Translations under genes and position numbers: made by a program
Part shown: piece by piece, positions 35,826 to 43,780 of the stretch
How positions within the stretch are numbered: the stretch's first letter is position 1
Layout: each line of letters begins with the position of its first letter
Source of the DNA: an uncultured Hyphomicrobiales bacterium
Lineage (GTDB): Bacteria > Pseudomonadota > Alphaproteobacteria > Rhizobiales > Ancalomicrobiaceae
Assembly: GCA_903930435.1 (NCBI GenBank)
Contig: CAIYYN010000054.1
Location: 310,001 to 374,000 of the forward strand
Reading direction: 5' to 3'
Length of the DNA stretch: 64,000 nt
The notes under the pieces: generated by a model
What the model saw: only the letters and a program-made list of their open reading frames with translations
What the model was told of the DNA's origin: nothing
Database searches by the model: none

Positions 35826-36787
35826 CGGCCCACCCCCTTGAAAAGCTGGCTCAGTCGGCTGCCACGTCCCAGAGCTGCCAGGATCAGCAGCGCGCCGAGC
35901 ACCATCTTCCAGTTATCTGTCAAGCCGGGCAACACTTCCTCAAGCGTCAGGAAACAGATTGCGCCCAGAACTGCGCCCCAAAGGCGACCCATTCCGCCAA
36001 GTACGACCATCACAAGCAATTCACCCGAGCGTTGCCAGGTCATGAAGGCCGGTGACACGAACTCGCTCTGATTGGCCAGCAGGACGCCTGCAACGGCGCA
36101 CAGCGAGCCGGCCAGGATTGAGGCAAGCAGCCGATAGCGGAAGGGATCGAGCCCGACAGCACGTACCCGCATCGGATTCTGCCGGACAGCGCCAAGCACC
36201 CGACCGAAACGCGACCCGACAATCCGGTCAAGCAGCACATAGGCGGCTATCAAGGCGGCAAGCGTCACATAGTAGAGGCCAAGGTCCGACGCGAGCAGGT
36301 GACTGCCAGCCAGTCGGCTGCGGGCAGCGAGTGTCACCCCGTCATCGCCGCCATAAGCGGACAAGGACTGGGCGAGGAAATACAGCATCTGACCGAAAGC
36401 CAGCGTGCTCATGATGTAGTAGACGCCACTCGCCCTGAGAGAAACGAAGCCGGTGATGCCGGCAAAGACACTTGCGACTGCAATGGCGACCGGAATTTGA
36501 ACCAGCAGGTCATCATGTCCCATGTCCGACAGGATGGCGACGCTATAGGCCCCAATTCCGAGATAGGCAGCGTGGCCGAAGGAGGCGAGCGCGCCGATGC
36601 CGAGCATCAGATCGAGCGACAGGGCTGCCAGTCCCAGGGCCACGGCATGGGTGGCAAATGACAAGATGTAGGCGTTCGCGCCGAAATGGGCCGGTATTGG
36701 CAAGGCCAGAAACGCCGCGAACAGCCACACCGCCGGATGCCGCCACGCTCGGCTGGAATTTGCCGCCGCTGCGGTCCCGCCGGTCAT
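35822..36787 (-). CDS. livM: Branched-chain amino acid-type ABC transporter permease (LivM-like)
   Basis: A 321-residue polytopic permease. About eight to ten hydrophobic segments are present, with the LivM hallmarks SFGHAAYLGIGAYSVAIL (about residue 75) and MRVRAVGLDPFRYRLLASILAG (about 210), the cytoplasmic EAA-like loop that docks the ATPase. The C-terminal part reads VVLGGMGRLWGAVLGA. It overlaps both livH and livG by 4 bp. Confidence 0.94.
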   Translation of the reverse strand: MTGGTAAAANSSRAWRHPAVWLFAAFLALPIPAHFGANAYILSFATHAVALGLAALSLDLMLGIGALASFGHAAYLGIGAYSVAILSDMGHDDLLVQIPVAIAVASVFAGITGFVSLRASGVYYIMSTLAFGQMLYFLAQSLSAYGGDDGVTLAARSRLAGSHLLASDLGLYYVTLAALIAAYVLLDRIVGSRFGRVLGAVRQNPMRVRAVGLDPFRYRLLASILAGSLCAVAGVLLANQSEFVSPAFMTWQRSGELLVMVVLGGMGRLWGAVLGAICFLTLEEVLPGLTDNWKMVLGALLILAALGRGSRLSQLFKGVGR

Positions 36788-37704
36788 TTCTTCACCGGGA
36801 AAAGGCCTGTCGGTCGCACAAACAGCACGACCGCCATCAGGATATAGATGAGCATGGGGGCCAGTGATCGCCCGGTCTGGTTGGCGGCAGCAGCTGACAT
36901 GGCCAGTCGCAAAAGCTGCGGCCCGAAGGCGCGACCGAGCGTGTCGAGAAGACCAACCATCAAGGCCGCGATGAAGGCACCGCGGATGGAGCCGATGCCG
37001 CCAATGACAATCACGACGAAGGTCAGGATCAGCAGGTTATCGCCCATGCCGGGTTCGACGGAGAGAATGGGTGCCACAAGTGCGCCAGCCAGCCCGGCCA
37101 GCATGGCCCCAAAACCGAAAACCACCATGAACAGGCGGCGGATATTGACGCCGAGTGCTGCAACCATGTCCGAATGGGTGGACCCAGCGCGGATCAGCAT
37201 GCCGATGCGCGTATGGTTGATCGCCAGGTGCAAGCCGAGCGCAATGACCAGCCCGGCGACGATCAGTGCCAGTCGATAGACTGGATAACGCAATCCATCC
37301 ATCACCTGAATACTGCCAGACAATATGTCCGGCATCGCGACCCCGAGGGGTTCCGATCCCCAGAGGAAGCGAACGGCCTGATTGAGGAAGAGGATCAGCC
37401 CGAAGGTTGCCAGCATCTGGTCGAGATGATCCCGGCCATATAATCGCCGGAAAATCAGCACTTCCAGCAGCAATCCGAACGCAAGCGCGACCGGCAGGGT
37501 CAACGTCAACCCCAGCCAGTAGCTGCCGGTCCAGGTCACGAACATGGCTGCAAGATAAGCGCCCACCATATATTGGACGCCATGGGCCAGATTGATGAAA
37601 TCCATGACGCCAAAGACAAGCGTGAGACCAGCCGCGATCAGGAATAACAGCACACCGAGCTGCAATCCATTCAAGATCTGCACGACCAGAAGACTCACAG
37701 ACAT
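36784..37704 (-). CDS. livH: Branched-chain amino acid-type ABC transporter permease (LivH-like)
   Basis: A 306-residue permease with about eight membrane segments. It shows the LivH start ILNGLQLGVLLFLIAAGLTLVFGVMDFINLAHGVQYMVGAY, and IRAGSTHSDMVAALGVNIRRLFMVVFGFGAMLAGLAGALVAP in the coupling region. It follows the binding-protein gene by 44 bp and overlaps livM by 4 bp. Confidence 0.94.
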   Translation of the reverse strand: MSVSLLVVQILNGLQLGVLLFLIAAGLTLVFGVMDFINLAHGVQYMVGAYLAAMFVTWTGSYWLGLTLTLPVALAFGLLLEVLIFRRLYGRDHLDQMLATFGLILFLNQAVRFLWGSEPLGVAMPDILSGSIQVMDGLRYPVYRLALIVAGLVIALGLHLAINHTRIGMLIRAGSTHSDMVAALGVNIRRLFMVVFGFGAMLAGLAGALVAPILSVEPGMGDNLLILTFVVIVIGGIGSIRGAFIAALMVGLLDTLGRAFGPQLLRLAMSAAAANQTGRSLAPMLIYILMAVVLFVRPTGLFPVKK

Positions 37705-37748
37705 CCGGCAACACCTTTACGCAGTACACATTTCACTAAAGGCCGCTG

Positions 37749-38915
37749 TCACTTCATCGGGCAGTCGACCGCGTGAATATCGACGTAATCTGCAAACACC
37801 TTGTCGGCAATCTCGGTCTGATATTTGCCGTCGGCCCGTTTGGCCACCTTGACCAGATAGAAGTCCTGGATCGGGTAATTGTTGTTGCCGAACTTGAACT
37901 TGCCGCGCAGCGAGACGAAGTTGGCCTTTTTCAGCTCGGCGGCAAGAGCAGCGCGATCCGAGAGATTGCCATGGGTTCCGCGAATGGCGCTATCGATCAG
38001 CAGGGCCGCGTCATAGCCCTGCATGGCGTAGGTGCCGGGAACCGTGCCATAGGCCGCTTCATAGGCTGCGACAAAGGCCTTGGACTGCGGATTGTTCATA
38101 TCGGGCGCCCAATTGGCGCCACCGAGGAAGCCGAGAGCGTCATCCTTCTGCGCGGGCAGGGTCGATTCGTCCGTCGTAAAGGCCGAGAGGAACGGTATCG
38201 ATGCCAAACCGGCCTGCCGATATTGCTTCACCAGATTGACGCCCATGCCGCCGGGCATGAAGGTGAACACGGCATCCGGCTTGGCGGCAGCGATCTTGGC
38301 GAGTTCGGCGGAGAAATCGAGCTGGCCAAGTGGCGTATAGACCTCGTCCAGCACTTCGCCCTTGAAATAACGCTTGAAGCCAGCCAGCGAATCCTTGCCC
38401 GCCTGATAATTCGGGGCCAGCAGGAACACGGATTTGTAGCCCTTGTCCTGCGCATATTTGCCGAGGACTTCGTGCACCTGATCGTTCTGATAGGAGGCAA
38501 CGAAAAAGTTGGGATTACATTGCTTGCCCGCAAAATTAGAGGTTCCGGCATTCGGGCTGATCAGGATCGCGTTCGAGTCCGTGACCGGCTTCACGATTGC
38601 CTGCAAGACGTTCGAAAAGACGGGGCCGACGACGAAATTCGCCTGATCGCGATCAATGAGGCCCTTGACCTTGGTAACCGCGACATCGGGCTTCAATTCG
38701 TCATCAACGACAATCACATCAGCGGCGACATCGCCAAGCTTGCCGCCCAATGTCTTGACCGCCAGATTGAAGCCGTCCCGGACCTGACCACCGAGCACGG
38801 CCGATGGACCCGAAAGCGTGACGAGAACGCCGATCTTGACCTTGTCCTCTGCCTGCACGGTCGTGGTGGACAGGAGTGCAGCGAGTGCGGACGCGATTAC
38901 CAGGCTGCGATTCAT
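37749..38915 (-). CDS. livK: Periplasmic binding protein of the Liv-type transporter
   Basis: A 388-residue family 5/6-type substrate-binding protein. A signal peptide (ALAALLSTTTVQAED) precedes the mature KVKIGVLVTLSGPSAVLGGQVRDGFNLAVK, the typical start of LivK-like ligand domains, and the second lobe has DAVFTFMPGGMGVNLVKQYRQ. The start at 38915 has GGAG 8 bases upstream; the frame is open 15 codons further. Family members of this kind carry aromatic acids or urea as well as branched-chain amino acids. It heads the importer operon and diverges from marR. Confidence 0.9.
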   Translation of the reverse strand: MNRSLVIASALAALLSTTTVQAEDKVKIGVLVTLSGPSAVLGGQVRDGFNLAVKTLGGKLGDVAADVIVVDDELKPDVAVTKVKGLIDRDQANFVVGPVFSNVLQAIVKPVTDSNAILISPNAGTSNFAGKQCNPNFFVASYQNDQVHEVLGKYAQDKGYKSVFLLAPNYQAGKDSLAGFKRYFKGEVLDEVYTPLGQLDFSAELAKIAAAKPDAVFTFMPGGMGVNLVKQYRQAGLASIPFLSAFTTDESTLPAQKDDALGFLGGANWAPDMNNPQSKAFVAAYEAAYGTVPGTYAMQGYDAALLIDSAIRGTHGNLSDRAALAAELKKANFVSLRGKFKFGNNNYPIQDFYLVKVAKRADGKYQTEIADKVFADYVDIHAVDCPMK

Positions 38916-38997
38916 GTCAATATCTCCACTTTTCTGGACAGGACCTAGGGTGGTGAACACGGCTTCTGTGGCCGTTGAGGCTTATTTGGGTTGAGTA

Positions 38998-39017
38998 TTA
39001 TGTGGAAGTCAACATAA
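38998..39017. promoter_or_regulatory. Probable MarR operator between livK and marR
   Basis: An AT-rich imperfect 20-base palindrome with perfect 6-bp outer arms, TTATGT-N8-ACATAA, in an otherwise GC-rich 173-bp region between the divergent livK and marR genes. Symmetry also extends into part of the spacer. Length and placement suit a MarR dimer that controls both directions. Assignment is by inference. Confidence 0.6.
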
Positions 39018-39088
39018 AATGCACGCAATTGCCCTGGTGCGAGTTCGCTGCTCCCTCCGCATCGCCGCAGCATGCGAGATCATGATTG

Positions 39089-39565
39089 ATGTCCCTTAAC
39101 CCGAAATCCACCGCCGCCGAACCGAAGACCGCTGCGGCGTTCAAGCTGGATGAGCATCTCTTCTATTATTTCAGTCAAATCATGGGCTTGCGAAACCGAC
39201 GATTGAACGCGCACTTGCGCGTCTACGGTCTGGATTTTGCCAGATGGCGGGTCATGGCCGTTCTCAGTCTTCACGGCGGCTGTTCGTTGCAGCACTTGTC
39301 CGAGGTGACATCAGTCGACCGTACCAGCCTGACCCATACCTTGCGATTGATGGAAAAAGAGGGCCTGATTTCACGCGACCAGAGGCCGGAGGACCGGCGC
39401 AGCATCGCCTTGAGCCTCACATCCGACGGTCAGGCGCTTCTTGAAACGATCCTGCCAACTGTTCTGGCCCAGACATCCGTTGCCCTGCAAGGTTTTGATG
39501 GCACCGAGTTTTCCGAGCTATTGCGGCAACTGGCCCGTATCGTTGACAATCTGAAATGTGAATGA
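39089..39565 (+). CDS. MarR family transcriptional regulator
   Basis: A 158-residue winged-helix repressor. HTH recognition region: LQHLSEVTSVDRTSLTHTLRLMEKEGLISRDQRPEDRRSIALSLTSDG (about residues 69-115), including the DxRxxxxxLT wing of MarR. The ATG at 39089 is used; a TTG precedes it. Divergent from the liv-cupin-monooxygenase operon, it is the likely substrate-responsive repressor of that operon, since many MarR proteins respond to aromatic acids. Confidence 0.9.
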   Translation: MSLNPKSTAAEPKTAAAFKLDEHLFYYFSQIMGLRNRRLNAHLRVYGLDFARWRVMAVLSLHGGCSLQHLSEVTSVDRTSLTHTLRLMEKEGLISRDQRPEDRRSIALSLTSDGQALLETILPTVLAQTSVALQGFDGTEFSELLRQLARIVDNLKCE

Positions 39566-39696
39566 GGGCTAAAACGGCAATGCTCGTCGTTCGAATTTGC
39601 GAGATCACTGATACGATATGCTTGATCACGACGACCAAACCCGAAACCCGACGCTAAAAGCCAGACAGCATAGGCCTTTTGAGTGTTTCGGTGATC

Positions 39697-39750
39697 TAAA
39701 TGGCGCGCCCGGAACGATTCGAACGTCCGACCCTCAGATTCGTAGTCTGA
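39697..39750 (-). repeat. attL: duplicated 3' end of tRNA-Arg
   Basis: Identical over 54 bases to 45961-46014. It contains the tRNA 3' end with CCA, acceptor 3' strand, T-arm and the anticodon arm, then diverges (GGAAATG instead of the D-arm). It is a remnant, not a functional tRNA. Confidence 0.92.
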
Positions 39751-39864
39751 GGAAATGTGTTTGCTGGTGTATCCTGTGACCGTCAGACTTTTCAGTGACC
39801 CCTTGTAAATCAATAGGTTCTGCAATACCGTGTTTCCGGGCGTTTCCTCTGATTTCGCTCAAGC

Positions 39865-39886
39865 GTGGCGACCCGGTGGCGACCCG
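39865..39886. repeat. Tandem 11-bp repeat near left end (candidate integrase arm sites)
   Basis: Two adjacent copies of GTGGCGACCCG, 115 bases inside attL and just upstream of the integrase start. The same tandem pair occurs near the right end at 45877-45898. Their paired subterminal placement fits arm-type binding sites for the integrase N-terminal domain. Confidence 0.6.
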
Positions 39887-39915
39887 AGAATTTCCGGACA
39901 CTAAAAGGGCAGACG

Positions 39916-41220
39916 ATGGCAGGCGTCAAACTCACCAAGCGGACGGTCGATGCGGCGGAGCCAAGGGCGGTTCGCTACGTCGAGTGGGATTCGGAAATTG
40001 CCGGGTTCGGCTTGCGAGTTTTTCCGTCCGGCCAAAAATCTTGGATTTACGAATATCGACCGTCAGACGGTGGACGCCGTACGGCAAAAAAGCGGCTCAC
40101 GCTGGGTTCCGCCTTGGAGATGACTCCAGATGCCGCTCGCAAGGCCATAAAGACGATTGCCGCCACGGTGCGCCTTGGTGAAGACCCACAAGCTGACAAG
40201 GCAGAAAACCGCAAGGCGATGACCGTTGCCGAGTTGGCGCGGGAATTCCTCTCCAGCCATGTGGAAGCCAAGCGCAAGGCGCGCACGGCAGGTTTTTACC
40301 GGGATATTGTTGAACGCATCATCATTCCCGAATTGGGCACGACGCGGGCAAAGGATTTGACGCGCGCCAGCGTCGCCCGGCTTCACCTGAAATGGAAGCA
40401 TACGCCATCGCAGGCAAACCGCATGCTCGCCACCATCGGTTCGATCTATTCATTCGCAGCGCGGCGCGGATTTGTTGAGGCGGGATTTTCGCCGTCACGT
40501 TACATTGAAAAATATGGCGAGCGTCGCCGCGAACGGTTCCTGACGACGGAAGAACTGGAGCGCTTGGGTGCGGCCATCCGTGAAGCCGAGACGACCGGCA
40601 TCGCTTGGGATATCGACCCCTCGAAAAAGACCAAGCATGTCGCCAAGAACAGGCAGGCGACCGTCATCGGCGAACATGCGGCAGCAGCTCTGCGATTATT
40701 GATTTTCACTGGTGCCCGGCTTCGCGAGATTCTTCACCTAAAGTGGGCGGAAGTAGATTTGGAGCGCGGGCTTTTGTTGCTCTCCGATTCCAAGACCGGA
40801 CAAAAGGCCATCGTGCTGAACGCTCCGGCGCTGGACGTGCTGAACAGGCTCACGCGCATCGGTGCCTATGTCATCGCTGGCGATAGCGCGGGGCAGGAAG
40901 GCGAGAAGCCGCGTTCGGACCTGAAGCGGCCTTGGGCTGTCGTTTCGCGGCAGGCGGGGCTTGAGGGCGTCCGCATTCACGATTTACGGCATACCTACGC
41001 CAGTTTCGGGGCGGGTGGTGGGCTTGGCCTGCCGATTATCGGAAAGCTGTTGGGGCATAGCCAGTCCGCCACCACGCAGCGCTACGCGCATCTCGACAAT
41101 GACCCGCTCAAGAGGGCGGCGAACGCCATCGGTGCGACGATAGCGGCAGCGATGGGCGATGGTGTGCAGTCGGCAGACGTGGTGCCGTTCAAACGTGGGC
41201 GAAAGGCGCGGGAGGGATAA
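39916..41220 (+). CDS. Tyrosine recombinase / phage-type integrase with DUF4102 arm-binding domain
   Basis: A 434-residue site-specific recombinase. Residues 1-90 form the DUF4102 (Arm-DNA-bind_3) domain, opening MAGVKLTKRTVDAAE and including FGLRVFPSGQKSWIY. A SAM-like core-binding domain follows (about 100-195). The catalytic domain has Arg in FTGARLREILHLKW (about 267), His-Arg in IHDLRHTYAS (about 354) and the nucleophile in TTQRYAHL (about 389). ATG 39916 is preferred; a GTG further upstream would translate the tandem repeats. It lies next to attL and presumably integrates the element into tRNA-Arg. Confidence 0.93.
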   Translation: MAGVKLTKRTVDAAEPRAVRYVEWDSEIAGFGLRVFPSGQKSWIYEYRPSDGGRRTAKKRLTLGSALEMTPDAARKAIKTIAATVRLGEDPQADKAENRKAMTVAELAREFLSSHVEAKRKARTAGFYRDIVERIIIPELGTTRAKDLTRASVARLHLKWKHTPSQANRMLATIGSIYSFAARRGFVEAGFSPSRYIEKYGERRRERFLTTEELERLGAAIREAETTGIAWDIDPSKKTKHVAKNRQATVIGEHAAAALRLLIFTGARLREILHLKWAEVDLERGLLLLSDSKTGQKAIVLNAPALDVLNRLTRIGAYVIAGDSAGQEGEKPRSDLKRPWAVVSRQAGLEGVRIHDLRHTYASFGAGGGLGLPIIGKLLGHSQSATTQRYAHLDNDPLKRAANAIGATIAAAMGDGVQSADVVPFKRGRKAREG

Positions 41221-41274
41221 GCCGTCGCTTTGCGTTCCCCTTGAATAATCGTATCTAAATGGATACAATCTCAT

Positions 41275-41580
41275 ATGTTGACGTTTATTCGTTCTGATAC
41301 CTTCGACCGATGGCTGAAAGAGCTACGCGACCTGAAGGGCAAGGCGCGCATACTTGCCCGGATCAAATCGGCACAAGCTGGCAATTTCGGCGATTGCGAA
41401 ACGGTCGGCGACGGTGTCAGCGAATTACGAATTCATGTCGGACCGGGATATCGGGTTTATTTCAGTCGCCGGGATAACATTGTCTACGTGCTTTTGTGCG
41501 GGGGCGACAAATCCTCCCAACAACGCGATATCCGGCTTGCCAAGGATATGGCGCGGGACCTGAAGGACAGTACACCATGA
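41275..41580 (+). CDS. RelE/HigB-type toxin (addiction module killer family)
   Basis: A 101-residue basic protein with the RelE/ParE fold pattern: FDRWLKELRDLKGKARILARI near the N-terminus and GVSELRIHVGPGYRVYFSRRDNIVYVLLCGGDKSSQQRDI in the C-terminal half, typical of the HigB-like addiction-module killer subfamily. Members usually cleave ribosome-bound mRNA or inhibit gyrase; which applies here is unknown. The antitoxin start overlaps its stop (ATGA). It is toxin-first, as in HigBA modules. Confidence 0.88.
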   Translation: MLTFIRSDTFDRWLKELRDLKGKARILARIKSAQAGNFGDCETVGDGVSELRIHVGPGYRVYFSRRDNIVYVLLCGGDKSSQQRDIRLAKDMARDLKDSTP

Positions 41581-41876
41581 CCAAACTCGCACCCTTTGAC
41601 GCATCGGACTATCTCGATAGCGAAGAGATGATGGCCGAATATCTTGCGGCCTGCCTTGAGGATGAAAACCCGGATGTCTTTCTGTCGGCTCTGGCAGATG
41701 TTGCCAAGGCGAAAGGCATGAGCCAGGTCGCAAAGGACAGCGGCTTGGGCCGGGAAAGTCTTTACAAGGCGCTCGCACCCGGTGCGCACCCGCGTCATGA
41801 GACAATTCGCAAGGTGGTGGAAGCCTTGGGGCTGAAAATGTCAATTTCGCCATCGGCGACACAAGCGGCAGAATGA
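41577..41876 (+). CDS. HigA-type antitoxin (addiction module antidote, Xre-like)
   Basis: A 99-residue acidic protein. The C-terminal part is an HTH (SQVAKDSGLGRESLYKALAP, about residues 50-70) of the addiction-module antidote type that accompanies the preceding killer family. The N-terminal DASDYLDSEEMMAEYLAACLED is the typical acidic start. It would neutralise the toxin and repress the operon. The start at 41577 overlaps the toxin stop. Confidence 0.88.
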   Translation: MTKLAPFDASDYLDSEEMMAEYLAACLEDENPDVFLSALADVAKAKGMSQVAKDSGLGRESLYKALAPGAHPRHETIRKVVEALGLKMSISPSATQAAE

Positions 41877-41888
41877 AGGGCAGCGGAG

Positions 41889-42263
41889 ATGTCGAAAGAC
41901 GGTAAAGAGCCGAATTCAAATGCTCCTGAGACTTTGGCAGTGGCTGAAAGCCGGGGAAAGCATGCGCGAGACGGCGTGCTGACCGTTCCGTTTTCGAAAC
42001 TGTCGAACGCTTGGAAGCAAGACCCCGAATTCATCTCCGAATATGAGCGCATGGGGACCGATATGGTGCTGGCTTTTGCCCTGTCTGATGCGCGACGCGA
42101 AGCAGGATTGACGCAGGTTGAGCTTGCCAAGGCCATGGGCACGTCTCAAGCGGCAATCGCGCGCCTTGAGGGCGGCAAGGTCAAGCCGACATGGGAGACA
42201 GTTGAGCGTTACGCCAAGGCGCTTGGGCGTCGTCCGGTGGTGACATTTGTAGCAGCGGAGTGA
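41889..42263 (+). CDS. Xre-family DNA-binding protein (third gene of the TA operon)
   Basis: A 124-residue protein. Residues about 64-120 form an Xre HTH: DARREAGLTQVELAKAMGTSQAAIARLEGGKVKPTWETVERYAKALG. The first 60 residues are polar and carry FSKLSNAWKQDPEFISEYERMG, a segment found in HigA-like antitoxins that have an N-terminal extension. It starts 12 bp after the antitoxin. It could be a second antitoxin without its toxin or a transcriptional controller. Confidence 0.8.
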   Translation: MSKDGKEPNSNAPETLAVAESRGKHARDGVLTVPFSKLSNAWKQDPEFISEYERMGTDMVLAFALSDARREAGLTQVELAKAMGTSQAAIARLEGGKVKPTWETVERYAKALGRRPVVTFVAAE

Positions 42264-43208
42264 ATGCAAGTGAATATGATGACAATTGACGGCTTTGTCG
42301 CGGTGCTCGAAATCGATATCGAACAAGAAATTATTCGCGGAAAAGTGGTTAATGTAATTGATGATGTGACTTTTCAAGCAAGAACAGTCGGAGAGCTCCG
42401 TAACAGTTTCGTTGAAACAATTTCAATTTATCGCAAAGAAAGTTACGATAAGATTTTTGATAATCAAAATTTACAAAATAACGAGTATAAATTAATTGAA
42501 TCTGAATTTTCATTTTTGGATGAAGAAAATAAAGATAGTAGTGATTTGATAAAATCATATGTAGAGGACCCTTCTATCCAAAAGTACATAGATTTACGTA
42601 AATTCCACGCAAGCGATATGATAGATATTTCCTTAAGCCCCGGTTATGAATGGTTATTCTCGAATGTGGATAGATTAAACGAATTTGGAATTGATCCGAA
42701 TTTGGTGGGTGCCGCTTTAGACGCAAAAGATGATTCGACTTCAATTCTTAGCCTGGAATTGCTTTCAAAAATTGCAGAAAGAGAAAAATTAGTATTGGAT
42801 GGTGGCTCTCATCTTGTGAGTAGAAAGAAAGTAATAAGTGATGTTTTGATAAATTTTCTCATATGCTTAATGGTCGAAGCAAAAGAAGTTCATGGTTATG
42901 GCCTATTAAATAAAGATTTAATTGTTTTAATACGTCACCAATTAGGTGGAGGTGTCGATATAGAATGGGATCGATCGGACAGATTAGGTAAAAATCGAAG
43001 TCAGGCATCTTGGATTGCTGCGACGCTGGCAGCGCAGGGCGAGACTCCTTCGTATAGGTCAATAGCGAAAGTAATGGGAGTGAACGCAAGCTCCGTCATG
43101 CGCTGGTTTCCAAACGACGACTTGATGACCCGTGCGCGCATGATGATTGATCTGTCGGCGCAGATACGGAAGTGCGCTTCGGATTCAAAGGCAAAAAAAC
43201 CAGATTAG
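42264..43208 (+). CDS. HicB-domain protein fused to a middle region and C-terminal HTH
   Basis: A 314-residue protein without a close named family that I recognise. Residues about 7-60 align well with HicB antitoxins (GFVAVLEID, DDVTFQARTVGELRNSFVE). A middle part of about 190 residues is acidic and helical. Residues about 262-285 (SYRSIAKVMGVNASSVMRWF) look like a helix-turn-helix. No HicA toxin is adjacent. The first 740 bases are strongly AT-rich, then composition shifts to GC-rich near 43010, suggesting assembly from two sources. The ATG at 42264 is near GGAG; ATGs at 42276 and 42279 are alternatives. Confidence 0.75.
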   Translation: MQVNMMTIDGFVAVLEIDIEQEIIRGKVVNVIDDVTFQARTVGELRNSFVETISIYRKESYDKIFDNQNLQNNEYKLIESEFSFLDEENKDSSDLIKSYVEDPSIQKYIDLRKFHASDMIDISLSPGYEWLFSNVDRLNEFGIDPNLVGAALDAKDDSTSILSLELLSKIAEREKLVLDGGSHLVSRKKVISDVLINFLICLMVEAKEVHGYGLLNKDLIVLIRHQLGGGVDIEWDRSDRLGKNRSQASWIAATLAAQGETPSYRSIAKVMGVNASSVMRWFPNDDLMTRARMMIDLSAQIRKCASDSKAKKPD

Positions 43209-43301
43209 AAAATTGCGTTGTTGCGCATGAATGTAGGTGCGCAACGAGCCGCTTTTAGTTGAACCTAACTTTCGTGTCCTGATGAACGCGAGAGACCCAC
43301 G

Positions 43302-43490
43302 ATGAACATATCAACCGAACCACTGACTTACCGCGTCGATGACGCTTGCCGCACTATCGGCATAGGTCGTACCGCGCTCTACGCCATGATTGGCGCTGGC
43401 CAATTGACGGCCATCAAAATAGCAGGCCGCACTCTTATTCCGCGCTCTGAAATCGAGCGTTTGATTGCGGAGGCCATGTCCAATGTTTGA
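43302..43490 (+). CDS. Excisionase/AlpA-type small DNA-binding protein
   Basis: A 62-residue protein. YRVDDACRTIGIGRTALYAMIGAGQLTAIKIAGRTLIPRSEIERLI matches the HTH_17 excisionase-family fold (MerR-like winged helix). Such proteins act as recombination directionality factors or repressors in integrative elements. It overlaps the next gene by 8 bp. Confidence 0.85.
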   Translation: MNISTEPLTYRVDDACRTIGIGRTALYAMIGAGQLTAIKIAGRTLIPRSEIERLIAEAMSNV

Positions 43491-43689
43491 GACCAGCCAA
43501 AAGCGAATGCTCCGGACCCGTGACGCTGCCCGATATGTTGGTTTGGCGGAATCGACGATGGAAAAGCTGCGACTGACTGGCGGCGGCAGCCGTTTTGTCC
43601 GGCTTGGCAAAACAGTGGTCTACGACCCTGCCGACCTTGATGCTTGGCTTGAGGCCAACAAACGCCGGTCCACGACGGACCACGCCTAA
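43483..43689 (+). CDS. AlpA/HTH_17-type DNA-binding protein, second copy
   Basis: A 68-residue protein: MLRTRDAARYVGLAESTMEKLRLTGGGSRFVRLGKTVVYDPADLDAWLEANKR, another excisionase-type fold with VxY(D)xxDLDAWL, the usual closing helix. The start at 43483 overlaps the preceding gene's stop; an internal Met at residue 9 is also possible. Two divergent members of this family side by side suggest separate jobs, one in excision and one in gene control. Confidence 0.85.
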   Translation: MFETSQKRMLRTRDAARYVGLAESTMEKLRLTGGGSRFVRLGKTVVYDPADLDAWLEANKRRSTTDHA

Positions 43690-43780
43690 GCGAAAATCCC
43701 GGCTTTCCATCGGCAGTGACCAAACAGACCAATAGCGCCGGGATTTCATTCTCAGAACCTGACCAGTGAAAGGCCAAGGC

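Noticed and set aside
37773-38948. A 391-codon frame opposite livK
   Set aside because: Antisense shadow; the livK reading has clear family features and a signal peptide.
39697-39773. A second tRNA-Arg gene
   Set aside because: Only the 3' 54 bases match; the D-arm and 5' acceptor strand are absent, so it is an att remnant.
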